DNA from: Thioalkalivibrio sp.
GTDB lineage: Bacteria; Pseudomonadota; Gammaproteobacteria; Ectothiorhodospirales; Ectothiorhodospiraceae
DNA length: 11,645 bases
Direction: 5' to 3'
Assembly: GCA_003563455.1 (NCBI GenBank)
Contig: PWRV01000042.1
Span: 1 to 11,645 of the forward strand
Made by a program: the position numbers and the translations under genes. A model generated the notes under the pieces. It had not been told where the DNA came from and ran no database searches. It saw only the letters and a list, made by a program, of their open reading frames with translations. Shown piece after piece: positions 1-7,153 of the stretch; the stretch's first letter is position 1, and every line of letters starts with the position of its first letter.

Positions 1-269
1 CGGACGCGATGACCAAGGCCGCCGAGGTCCGGCTGATCGGCCGCCAGTTCGTCGGCGGCGGCTACGTCACCGTGCTGGTGCGCGGCGAAACCGGTGCCGT
101 GAACGCGGCGGTGCGCGCCGGGGCCGACGCCTGCGAGCGTGTCGGTGACGGCCTGGTGGCTGCGCACATCATCGCCCGCGTGCACAACGAGGTGGAAGGC
201 ATCCTGCCGACTGCCCCGGACGCCGAGGGCGGTGGCCGTGACGCCGAACTGACGTCGACCCGCAGCTAG
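1..269 (+). CDS. csoS1B: Carboxysome shell hexamer protein, CsoS1B-type BMC domain (5' end outside window)
   Basis: This is the C-terminal part of a single-BMC-domain shell protein that tiles the facets of the alpha-carboxysome as hexamers with a small central pore. The reading frame is open to the left edge (codons begin at base 3), and the internal Met at base 9 aligns inside the family domain rather than at its start, so the gene is truncated by the window. The stretches AEVRLIGRQFVGGGYVTVLV and GDGLVAAHIIARVH are hallmark CsoS1 sequence. After the usual end of the short paralogues (near EGILP) about 20 further residues follow (TAPDAEGGGRDAELTSTRS), which fits the longer CsoS1B form better than CsoS1A or CsoS1C. 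It lies 11 bases upstream of the bacterioferritin-like gene, the order seen in cso operons. Membership of the CsoS1 family is certain; the B assignment rests on the C-terminal tail. Confidence 0.93.
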   Translation, partial: DAMTKAAEVRLIGRQFVGGGYVTVLVRGETGAVNAAVRAGADACERVGDGLVAAHIIARVHNEVEGILPTAPDAEGGGRDAELTSTRS

Positions 270-280
270 AGCGGCAGTCG

Positions 281-715
281 ATGAGTGTGGATCCCCGGGC
301 CATCGGCTGGTTGGCCCGTGCACTCACGCACGAAATGGGCGCGGTGCAGCAGTATCTCGCCCAGAGCGTTCTCGCTCGCCTGTGGGGCGACGAGCCGCTG
401 GCCGAGCACCTGCGAGGCGAGGCGGTCGAGGAGCTGAAGCATGCGGAACGCCTGATGGAGCGACTGATTCTGCTCGGCGTGGCGCCCTCGGCCGGGAACC
501 TGAAGCCGGCCCGCCTGGGGCGGAGCACCGAAGACCTTCTGGCAGCGGACCGGGTTCTCGAAGTGGATGCGGTGCGACTGTACCGCGATGCCATCGCCCA
601 CGCCGAACGCATGCGCGACGCGGAAGGCGCCGCCCTGCTGCGCGACATTCTCGGGGACGAGCTGGCCCACGTACAGGAGATCGACGGCATGCTGAAGGCG
701 CCGGGCAAGACATGA
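281..715 (+). CDS. Carboxysome-associated bacterioferritin-like diiron protein
   Basis: A 144-residue four-helix-bundle ferritin-like protein of the kind encoded just after the shell genes in many alpha-carboxysome operons. The residues fall on the classical bacterioferritin numbering: E18, E51, H54, E94, E127 and H130 are all present, so a complete dinuclear iron centre is predicted. Tyr25 is also kept. The position that supplies the axial haem ligand in true bacterioferritins (Met52 in the EEMKH segment) is Leu here (EELKH), so haem binding between subunits is probably lost. At 144 residues it is slightly shorter than the roughly 158-residue E. coli Bfr. The role in carboxysome biology is not established; iron storage, ferroxidase or peroxide scavenging are possible. 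The start is an ATG 11 bases after csoS1B with only a poor ribosome-binding site. The stop TGA overlaps the ATG of the next gene. Confidence 0.88.
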   Translation: MSVDPRAIGWLARALTHEMGAVQQYLAQSVLARLWGDEPLAEHLRGEAVEELKHAERLMERLILLGVAPSAGNLKPARLGRSTEDLLAADRVLEVDAVRLYRDAIAHAERMRDAEGAALLRDILGDELAHVQEIDGMLKAPGKT

Positions 716-981
716 TGGAACCACCACAGGGCTGGGAACTGCGTGGCCGCCCGCCGGCGCTGTTCCGCCGCTTCGAATTCGCCAGCTACCGGGAGACGCG
801 CGTGTTTCTGGACGCACTGGCCGAACTGTCCGACGAAGTGGGCGTGCACCCGCAGAACATCAATTTCGGGACCACGTATGCCAATATCACACTGGAGGCG
901 CCTGAAGGCGGCGAACCCGGCCCGGAAGAATACACATTCGCGGCGCGTATCAGTGCTCTTCCGGGACCGGCGGTAAGCTGA
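712..981 (+). CDS. acRAF: acRAF, pterin-4a-carbinolamine dehydratase-like Rubisco assembly factor
   Basis: An 89-residue protein with the PCD/DCoH fold. In alpha-carboxysome loci this protein acts as a chaperone for form IA Rubisco assembly and not as a pterin enzyme. The core from FEFASYRETRVFLDALAELS to NITLEA (about residues 21-62) matches the helix-strand pattern of the family. The active-site signature of genuine dehydratases, a His-His-Pro, reads V45-H46-P47 here, so the first catalytic His is gone, as expected for acRAF. The start is a double ATG at 712 and 715. The first overlaps the TGA of the bacterioferritin-like gene, indicating coupled translation, and mcdA follows after one base. 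The region after residue 65 is short and Gly/Pro/Glu-rich before a final strand (YTFAARIS). The assignment is strong from fold pattern plus context. Confidence 0.88.
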   Translation: MMEPPQGWELRGRPPALFRRFEFASYRETRVFLDALAELSDEVGVHPQNINFGTTYANITLEAPEGGEPGPEEYTFAARISALPGPAVS

Positions 982-982
982 C

Positions 983-1618
983 ATGGCGACCCACGTCACC
1001 GCGGTGGTCAACCAGAAGGGCGGTGCCGGCAAGACCACGCTTGCGATGAATCTTGCCGCCGGACTGGCCCGGCGCGGCGACACCGTCGTGATCGATCTCG
1101 ATCCGCAGGGTTCGGCACGGCAGTGGGCGAGTCTCGGCAACGCGCCCTTCCCTGCTACCGTGAAGCAGATGATCGGCGACTGGGACGCGGGGACGCTGCA
1201 GAAGGGTTTTCGCGCGTACCGTTACACCGTGCTGGATTGCCCGCCTTCGCTGGAGAGTCACGCCTCCCTGCAGGCGTTGCGCGCCTGCGACGTCGCGCTG
1301 ATCCCGATCCTGCCGTCGCCGGTCGACCTCTGGGCGAGCCTGCGCCTGCCGGTCGAGATCGAGGAGGCGCGCAAGGTGAACCGTAAACTGAAAGCCTTCC
1401 TGGTGCTCAACCAGATGGAACCACGCAGCGCGCTGTCGGCATCCATGCGCGATGCGCTGACGGAATTCGATGTTCCAGTGCTGGAGGCCGCAATCCGGCG
1501 CCGGGCAATCTACAGAGGTGCCGCACTGGACGGGGTTTCCGTCTACCAGCTGGGCCGTCGCGGAGCACCAGCGACGGCCGAAATCGAAGCCGTGATCGAC
1601 GAGGTGATCGGATTATGA
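983..1618 (+). CDS. mcdA: McdA, ParA-type ATPase for carboxysome positioning
   Basis: A 211-residue ParA/MinD-family ATPase. It would bind the nucleoid non-specifically in the ATP-bound dimer state and distribute carboxysomes along it in a Brownian-ratchet fashion with McdB. It shows a deviant Walker A, KGGAGKTT, at residues 12-19 with the signature lysine K12 typical of ParA, the A' motif DLDPQGS at 38-44, and Walker B ending LDCPP with D85. The length is that of small ParA proteins that lack a DNA-binding N-terminal domain. It begins one base after acRAF and overlaps mcdB by four bases (ATGA), so the pair is probably made together. A plasmid partition ParA is the alternative, but the embedded position in a cso operon and the McdB-like partner argue against it. 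Confidence 0.92.
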   Translation: MATHVTAVVNQKGGAGKTTLAMNLAAGLARRGDTVVIDLDPQGSARQWASLGNAPFPATVKQMIGDWDAGTLQKGFRAYRYTVLDCPPSLESHASLQALRACDVALIPILPSPVDLWASLRLPVEIEEARKVNRKLKAFLVLNQMEPRSALSASMRDALTEFDVPVLEAAIRRRAIYRGAALDGVSVYQLGRRGAPATAEIEAVIDEVIGL

Positions 1619-1920
1619 CGACCACGAAAGACAAGCTCTCCGCCAGCGTCCGCCAGGCCAAGGCAACGCAGGACCCCAACGCCGAAGGCAAGACCCGCAC
1701 CGAGCCCGCGAAGGCGGGAGACCCGGCCGTCGCCGAACCGAAGAAAACGGCACCGACGGGCAAAAAACCGTCCGCGCAGCAACGGTCCGGTACGCGGAAG
1801 CCCTCCGCCGCCCCCCGGAAACCGGGTCCGACGAGGGCCAAGCGCGACAAGCCCGCATCCGCGACCGAGGTCCCGGAAAGCGGAACCGCGCTCTTCCCCG
1901 ATCGCGTCTGGCCGGACTGA
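1615..1920 (+). CDS. mcdB: McdB, alpha-type carboxysome distribution adaptor
   Basis: A 101-residue low-complexity protein, rich in Lys, Ala, Pro, Thr and Arg and almost free of hydrophobic residues between about positions 20 and 85. It is predicted to be intrinsically disordered. This matches alpha-McdB proteins, which link carboxysomes to McdA, stimulate its ATPase and tend to phase-separate. Two islands look conserved: a basic N-terminal segment (KDKLSASVRQAK, residues 5-16), the likely McdA-facing part, and a C-terminal LFPDRVWPD (93-101) carrying the Trp (W99) that is a hallmark of alpha-McdB C-termini. The ATG overlaps the mcdA stop. The pairing is what identifies it; by sequence alone it would be called a basic hypothetical protein. 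Confidence 0.87.
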   Translation: MTTTKDKLSASVRQAKATQDPNAEGKTRTEPAKAGDPAVAEPKKTAPTGKKPSAQQRSGTRKPSAAPRKPGPTRAKRDKPASATEVPESGTALFPDRVWPD

Positions 1921-1946
1921 TTGCAACCGAGTAGCAGGTGACCAAC

Positions 1947-2870
1947 ATGTCTCGCGACCCCTTCACGCGAACCTACGCACCCCGCCGCAAGTCCTATTCA
2001 CCGGGCGCCGCGCGGCCGGCGGTGTCCCGCCCGCCCGCCTCCCGACCGGCGGCCGACGGCGCGCCGCCCGGCGATCTGCTTGGCGCCCACATGGTGCGCG
2101 AGGAACCCTACTACCGCACGGTGGCCGACGAGGTCGATCTCTACGAGGCCGCCTACTCCGTGCGCATGCCGATGATGCTCAAGGGACCGACCGGCTGCGG
2201 CAAGACCCGTTTCGTCGAGTACATGGCCTGGCGGCTGGGCAAACCGTTGATCACGGTCGCCTGCAACGAGGATATGACCGCCTCCGACCTGGTCGGGCGC
2301 TTCCTGCTCGATGCCAGCGGCACCCGCTGGCAGGACGGGCCCCTTGCGGTGGCCGCGCGCCACGGCGCGATCTGCTACCTGGACGAGGTGGTCGAGGCGC
2401 GGCAGGACACCACCGTCGTGATCCATCCGCTGACCGATGCTCGCAGGGTGCTTCCGCTGGAGAAGAAGGGAGAGGTGATCGAGGCTCATCCGGACTTCCA
2501 GATCGTGATCTCCTACAACCCCGGCTACCAGTCGCTGATGAAGGACCTCAAGCAATCCACGAAGCAGCGCTTCGGCGCGCTCGACTTCAACTACCCGGAG
2601 CACGACGTCGAGGCGGAGATCGTCGCGCACGAGACCGGGGTAGACATCGAAACCGCGAAGAACCTGGTGCATATTGGTGAGCGTGCGCGCAATCTCAAGG
2701 GACACGGACTCGACGAGGGCCTGTCGACCCGAATGCTGATCTACGCGGGTTCGCTGATCGCGAAGGGCGTGCCGCCACTTGCCGCCTGCCGGGTGGCACT
2801 GGTGCGGCCGATCACCGACGATCCAGACATGCGCGACGCGCTGGATTCGGCCGTGACCACCTACTTCTGA
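1947..2870 (+). CDS. cbbQ: CbbQ, MoxR-type AAA+ Rubisco activase motor
   Basis: A 307-residue AAA+ ATPase of the MoxR clade (CbbQ/NorQ/GpvN group). As a hexamer it remodels inhibited Rubisco through its vWA partner CbbO. Walker A is GPTGCGKT at residues 80-87 and Walker B ends YLDEV with D146 and E147. Strongly conserved CbbQ segments follow, including RQDTTVVIHPLTDARRVLPL and ISYNPGYQSLMKDLK. An ATG at 1947 preceded by AGGTGA with six-base spacing is preferred over the in-frame GTG at 1938. The first about 45 residues form a Pro/Ala/Arg-rich, apparently disordered tail (including TRTYAPRRKSYSPG) ahead of the usual start of the family (HMVREEPYYRTV). CbbQ is a known carboxysome-associated ATPase, so this tail could be a docking segment. 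cbbO follows at once. Confidence 0.95.
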   Translation: MSRDPFTRTYAPRRKSYSPGAARPAVSRPPASRPAADGAPPGDLLGAHMVREEPYYRTVADEVDLYEAAYSVRMPMMLKGPTGCGKTRFVEYMAWRLGKPLITVACNEDMTASDLVGRFLLDASGTRWQDGPLAVAARHGAICYLDEVVEARQDTTVVIHPLTDARRVLPLEKKGEVIEAHPDFQIVISYNPGYQSLMKDLKQSTKQRFGALDFNYPEHDVEAEIVAHETGVDIETAKNLVHIGERARNLKGHGLDEGLSTRMLIYAGSLIAKGVPPLAACRVALVRPITDDPDMRDALDSAVTTYF

Positions 2871-2876
2871 GGACGC

Positions 2877-2900
2877 GGTGGGCCGCCCGGGCGGCCCACC
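2877..2900. promoter_or_regulatory. Perfect 24-base palindrome at the cbbQ/cbbO junction
   Basis: The 12 bases GGTGGGCCGCCC are followed directly by their exact reverse complement. In RNA this would form a very stable all-GC-type stem of about 10 pairs with a CCGG loop. It begins six bases after the cbbQ stop and ends ten bases before the ATG at 2911, and it overlaps an in-frame GTG at 2878. No U-run follows, so it is not a classical intrinsic terminator. It may protect or process the mRNA, or tune cbbO translation. Confidence 0.75.
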
Positions 2901-2910
2901 CTCCCCTGCG

Positions 2911-5265
2911 ATGGCCATTCATCTCGAAGATTACGCGGAGATCCTCGAGGACCTTCCGCACGATGCCCAGGACGTGCTGCAGGCCTCCTGGAACGAAGCT
3001 GCGCGCGTCTTCTCATCACGAGGGCTGGACAATTACCTGAAGGGAGCGGTTGCCCTGCACCAGCTGGGGCGCGGCAAGGAGCTCGTGGTCACTTATCTCC
3101 AGGAGATGCCGGAGATGGCACGGGCGATCGGCGAGGACAATCTCCCGGACCTGGTCAGCTTTCTTCTCGGCATGGCCTCAAGAACCTCCGGGCAGGTCCT
3201 CACGCTGGTCGTCGCGACCTCGCCGCTCGCCGCCGAGCGCCTTGGGGACCCGGAGCTTTTCCGCCATTACCTGAGAGTGCTCGAGGTGATGCTGGGACAG
3301 GCGCCGCGCGGCCTGCGGCCGATGCTGGAGAATCTCGACCGGCTGCTGACGCAGCTCACGCTGGGCGGGCTGCGGCGCTGGGTGAACTGGGGAGCGCAGG
3401 CCTACAAGACGGATTTCGAAGGCCAGGTCCGCTACTTCTCGCTGGAGAGCCCGGACTCCCACTCGGTACTGCAGACGGAGCGCAAGGGCACGCTCTTCGT
3501 CGATATCCAGCGGCGTCTGAATATCTACCTGCGCGCGATGTGGGGCCGCGACTTCTTTCTCCGGCCAACCGCGGGGGACTTCGAGAGTCGCGAGGGCCTG
3601 AAGCCCTACATCGAGCACTACGTGATCCACATCGCCGATGCCTACGACGACTACCGTCCCTACGGCGACGACACGCCCGACGAATGGGTGGTATCGGGCG
3701 TGGAGATCTACCGGGCCGCTGCCAACCACTGTGCCGCCCACCTGGTCTTCACGCGGCAGCCGCTCTCGATGGAGACGCTGGACAATACGCAGATGGCGAT
3801 CATCGAGGCGATCGAGGATGCCCGGGTGGAGGAGCTGGCCTGCCGCCAGTTCCCCGGAATGCGCTGGGCTTGGCTGAGACTGCACCCACCGCTCGAACAC
3901 GGCGATCCCCACACGGTCGGCGACCTGCTGAACCGGCTGGCCCTGGCCCTGCTCGATCCCGAGTCCGACGACCCGCATCCCTGGGTGCGGCAGGGCGTGG
4001 CTCTATTTCGCGCCGAAGAGGATCTCTCCAGCAACCGGATCAGCTGGAACATCGGCGTGGAGTTGTCGCACAGCCTCGCGAAGCTGCCGTTGCCGGAGTT
4101 CAATTTCCGCACCGACGGGCTCCGGGCGATCTACCGGGACGACAACCGGACCGTCTGGGAATCCGAGGAGTACGACGTCGAGACCGCCCTGGAGGCGACC
4201 TGGGGGCCCAGGCAGGTGCGCAAGACGGTCAGCGTCATCGAGATGGTGAACACGCTCGACTACGAGTTTGCCGGCGACGACGCCCAGGAGGTCTGGGTCC
4301 TGCCCACCGAGTTCTACCTCGATCAGGAAGGCGTGACCATCAACGAACTCGAGGGCAAGCCCCCGCTCTCGGATCCCTTCCACTACCACGAGTGGGACTA
4401 TCAGATTCAGCTCGAGCGGCCCAGCTGGGTGACGGTGCTCGAACGCCGGCCGCAGCCCGGCGATCTCGAACGCATCGCGGCGATCACCGAGGAACACAAG
4501 CCGGTGATCTCGCGGATCAAGTTCCTGATCGAGTCCATGATCCCGCAGGGCATGCAACGCCTGCGCCGGCAGGAGGACGGCGACGAACTCGACATCAACG
4601 CGGCGGTCCGCGCGATGGTCGACATCCGCACCGGGCAGCAGCCGGACACGCGCATCATGATGCGCTACAAGCGCAACGTCCGGGATCTCGCCGTGCTGGT
4701 ACTGCTGGACATGTCGGAGTCGGCAAACGACAAGGTCCGCGGCCAGGACTACACGGTGCTCGACCTGACGCGGGCGGCCACCGTCCTGCTCTCGGATGCA
4801 CTCGACCGGATCGGTGATCCCTTCGCGCTACACGGATTCTGCTCGGACGGCCGCCATGATGTCCATTACTACCGCTTCAAGGATTTCGAGGAACCGTACA
4901 ATGACGCGGTGAAAGCGCGACTGTCGGGAATGAAGGGGGCCTACTCGACGCGCATGGGCGCGGCGCTGCGCCACGCGGGCATGTACCTTGGCCAGCAACC
5001 GAAGAACAAGAAGATCATCTTCGTCATCACCGATGGCGAGCCGGCCGACAACGACGTGCGGGACCCGCAGTACCTGCGGCACGACGCCAAACGCGCGGTT
5101 GAGGAGCTGTCGCGCAATGGCATCACCACCTACGCCCTGTCGCTGGATCCGCTAGCGGACCAGTACGTCTCCCGAATCTTCGGGATGAGCCATTTCACCG
5201 TGCTCGATCAGGTTGAGCGGCTGCCCGAGAAGCTGCCGATGCTCTACCTGGGACTGACCCGTTGA
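2911..5265 (+). CDS. cbbO: CbbO, vWA-domain adaptor subunit of the CbbQO Rubisco activase
   Basis: A 784-residue protein of the CbbO/NorD family. The long N-terminal region is helical and family-specific. The C-terminal von Willebrand A domain (from about residue 590) carries a complete metal-ion-dependent adhesion site: DMSES with D600, S602 and S604, then T680 in AYSTRMG, and D708 in ITDGEP. In characterised systems one CbbO sits on a CbbQ hexamer and uses this site to engage the inhibited Rubisco. Start choice is uncertain. ATG 2911 opens MAIHLEDYAEIL, which fits the family, but it has no Shine-Dalgarno and lies ten bases after a strong palindrome. GTG 2878 is preceded by GAGGA at 2869-2873 and would add the unconserved 11 residues MGRPGGPPSPA. 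Coupling with cbbQ is likely either way. Confidence 0.93.
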   Translation: MAIHLEDYAEILEDLPHDAQDVLQASWNEAARVFSSRGLDNYLKGAVALHQLGRGKELVVTYLQEMPEMARAIGEDNLPDLVSFLLGMASRTSGQVLTLVVATSPLAAERLGDPELFRHYLRVLEVMLGQAPRGLRPMLENLDRLLTQLTLGGLRRWVNWGAQAYKTDFEGQVRYFSLESPDSHSVLQTERKGTLFVDIQRRLNIYLRAMWGRDFFLRPTAGDFESREGLKPYIEHYVIHIADAYDDYRPYGDDTPDEWVVSGVEIYRAAANHCAAHLVFTRQPLSMETLDNTQMAIIEAIEDARVEELACRQFPGMRWAWLRLHPPLEHGDPHTVGDLLNRLALALLDPESDDPHPWVRQGVALFRAEEDLSSNRISWNIGVELSHSLAKLPLPEFNFRTDGLRAIYRDDNRTVWESEEYDVETALEATWGPRQVRKTVSVIEMVNTLDYEFAGDDAQEVWVLPTEFYLDQEGVTINELEGKPPLSDPFHYHEWDYQIQLERPSWVTVLERRPQPGDLERIAAITEEHKPVISRIKFLIESMIPQGMQRLRRQEDGDELDINAAVRAMVDIRTGQQPDTRIMMRYKRNVRDLAVLVLLDMSESANDKVRGQDYTVLDLTRAATVLLSDALDRIGDPFALHGFCSDGRHDVHYYRFKDFEEPYNDAVKARLSGMKGAYSTRMGAALRHAGMYLGQQPKNKKIIFVITDGEPADNDVRDPQYLRHDAKRAVEELSRNGITTYALSLDPLADQYVSRIFGMSHFTVLDQVERLPEKLPMLYLGLTR

Positions 5266-5285
5266 GGATCGACCGAATCTAGGCC

Positions 5286-6110
5286 ATGGATACCAACTCC
5301 ATCAGCAAGAAGCTCCTGTTCAATACCGTCCGGGTCGATACCGTGCTCGAGGACGGCAGCGAGGGTTCCGGAACCGCCTTCGTGATCGCTCACGCGCACA
5401 AACGCGGGACGCACAACTTCATCGTGACCAACCGGCACCTGATCGAGAACGTACGCAGCGGTGGCCTCGTCTTTACCCAGAAGCGGCAGGGCAAGCCCGC
5501 ACTGGGCCAGCGCTTCCAGATCAACATCGAGGACTTCCCGCACGCCTGGTTCCCTCATCCCGACCCCGAGATCGATCTGGCGATCATCCCGATTCGCCCG
5601 CTGGAACAGGCGGCGCGCGAACAGGGCGTCGAGCTCTACTACCACGGGATCGACAGCCGACTGGCCCCGGACGCGGGCGTGCTGCACGCGCTGGATGCGC
5701 TGGAGGAGATCCTGTTCGTCGGTTATCCCAGCGGCGTCTGGGACCAGGTGAACCTGATGCCGATCATGCGCCGAGGCACCACGGCCACGCCGATGGCGCT
5801 GGACTTCGAGGGCCGTCCCGAGTTCCTGATCGACGCTGCGGTCTATCCCGGTTCCAGTGGCAGCCCGGGATTTGTCTACCAGCCGGACCTGACCCGGCGC
5901 ATCCAGAGCGTCGGGCGCAAGTTCATCTTCGCCGGCGTAATCGCAGCGGTGTTCTTCCGGGAGGAGGAGAACCAGCTCGTACCCGCCCCGGTACCCGCCA
6001 ACCAGGGGGGCACATTCATCGGCTCGGAGATGATCGACCTGGGGCTGGTGATCAAGGCCCAGGCCGTGATCGATGCCATCGAGGCCTACCTTGGACGCTG
6101 GGCCGAATGA
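5286..6110 (+). CDS. Trypsin-like serine protease, cytoplasmic, in carboxysome cluster
   Basis: A 274-residue protein with a chymotrypsin/trypsin-like peptidase fold. All three triad residues are visible in their expected settings: H51 in IVTNRHLI, D97 in EIDLAIIPI, and S191 in GSSGSPGF, which corresponds to the GDSGGP of trypsin. GTAFVI near residue 30 is the usual first-barrel strand. There is no signal peptide, membrane segment or PDZ domain, so it should work in the cytoplasm, unlike DegP/HtrA proteins. The start is an ATG 20 bases after the cbbO stop with only a weak AGG upstream. Position suggests co-expression with the CbbQO activase and the upstream carboxysome genes. The substrate is unknown; McdB, disordered shell or scaffold tails, or CbbO are untested possibilities. 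I know of no named family member with this role in carbon fixation. Confidence 0.88.
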   Translation: MDTNSISKKLLFNTVRVDTVLEDGSEGSGTAFVIAHAHKRGTHNFIVTNRHLIENVRSGGLVFTQKRQGKPALGQRFQINIEDFPHAWFPHPDPEIDLAIIPIRPLEQAAREQGVELYYHGIDSRLAPDAGVLHALDALEEILFVGYPSGVWDQVNLMPIMRRGTTATPMALDFEGRPEFLIDAAVYPGSSGSPGFVYQPDLTRRIQSVGRKFIFAGVIAAVFFREEENQLVPAPVPANQGGTFIGSEMIDLGLVIKAQAVIDAIEAYLGRWAE

Positions 6111-6203
6111 TGCCGGGACCCTGGTCCGGAGCTACGGCCGGATCCGCGGCGGGCGCGGCTCGATGACCCGCTCGTAACGACTTGTTCATACAGGAAACCG
6201 GCG

Positions 6204-7148
6204 ATGCAATTCGAACCCGTGGTTCTCTTCTTCCTGCTTGGTGTCTTTGCGGGCCTGGTCCGCTCGGATCTGAAGATTCCCGGATCCATCTACGATGCCC
6301 TGTCGATCTTCCTGCTGCTCGCGATCGGACTGCAGGGCGGCGTGAAGCTGGCGGAGTTTCCGCTATCAGAGCTGATCCTGCCATCGCTGGCGATCCTCTT
6401 CGTGGGCTCGCTCATTCCGCTCGTCTGCTTCCCGGTGCTGCGTTACCTCGGGCGCATGACCCGGGCCGATTCGGCCTCCATCAGTGCGCACTACGGCTCG
6501 GTGAGCGTGGTGACCTTCTCGGTCGGCGTGGCCCTGCTGGCGCAGGAGGACATCGACTTCGAGGGCTTCATGATCGTCTTCCTGGTGCTGCTCGAGATGC
6601 CCGCGCTGGTCATCGGCGTGATGCTGGCGCGCTACGGGGCGGGGACAGTGCGTTGGGGCAAGCTGTTCCAGGAGGTCTTCTTCGGCAAGAGCATCCTGCT
6701 GCTCGCCGGCGGCCTGGTGATCGGCTTCGTTGCCGGACCCGAGGGAATCAAGCCGCTGGACATCCTGTTCTTCGACCTCTTCAAGGGCATCCTGGCGCTG
6801 TTCCTGCTCGAGATGGGCCTGGTGGCCGCATCGCGGATTACCGGACTGCGCGACTACGGCCTGTTTCTGACGAGCTTTGCAATCATCACGCCGCTGCTCT
6901 CGGCAGTGGTGGGAACGATCCTCGGCTGGGCGCTGGGGCTGTCCGTCGGCGGCACGATGCTGCTGGCGACCCTCTACGCCAGTGCGTCCTATATCGCAGC
7001 CCCCGCGGCGATGCGCATTGCAGTGCCACAGGCCAACCCGGCCCTTTCCATCGGCGCGTCACTGGGCATAACGTTCCCGTTCAACATCTTCGTGGGCATC
7101 CCGATCTATTTCTGGATGTCGCAGTTCATCCATTCATTGGGAGCCTGA
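6204..7148 (+). CDS. sbtA: SbtA, sodium-dependent bicarbonate symporter (short proteobacterial form)
   Basis: A 314-residue inner-membrane protein with about ten hydrophobic segments arranged as two related halves, of the SbtA bicarbonate transporter family. It would supply bicarbonate to the carboxysome. Family-typical motifs lie in the two substrate-binding core regions: GSVSVVTFSVG at residues 98-108 and ASASYIAAPAAM at 259-270, the latter followed by VPQANPALSIG. It lacks the long cytoplasmic loop of the roughly 370-residue cyanobacterial proteins; only about 20 residues separate the two halves here. AGGA at 6191-6194 lies nine bases before the ATG. The 93-base gap after the protease gene holds a weak imperfect hairpin (6113-6129) with no U-run, so read-through is possible, though a separate promoter cannot be excluded. 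sbtB follows five bases later. Confidence 0.94.
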   Translation: MQFEPVVLFFLLGVFAGLVRSDLKIPGSIYDALSIFLLLAIGLQGGVKLAEFPLSELILPSLAILFVGSLIPLVCFPVLRYLGRMTRADSASISAHYGSVSVVTFSVGVALLAQEDIDFEGFMIVFLVLLEMPALVIGVMLARYGAGTVRWGKLFQEVFFGKSILLLAGGLVIGFVAGPEGIKPLDILFFDLFKGILALFLLEMGLVAASRITGLRDYGLFLTSFAIITPLLSAVVGTILGWALGLSVGGTMLLATLYASASYIAAPAAMRIAVPQANPALSIGASLGITFPFNIFVGIPIYFWMSQFIHSLGA

Positions 7149-7153
7149 CAATC

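Noticed and set aside
169..1140. Long minus-strand open frame opposite csoS1B, bfr and acRAF
   Set aside because: Arg/Ser/Pro-rich translation with no domain; it lies opposite clearly identified genes and arises from high GC content.
2877..2900. Intrinsic terminator ending transcription after cbbQ
   Set aside because: The stem is strong, but no U-run follows and cbbO needs to be co-expressed with cbbQ.
3540..4817. 425-codon plus-strand frame inside cbbO
   Set aside because: Composition is Arg/Gly/Ala/Pro noise, and the overlapping cbbO frame has a complete vWA domain with its metal site.
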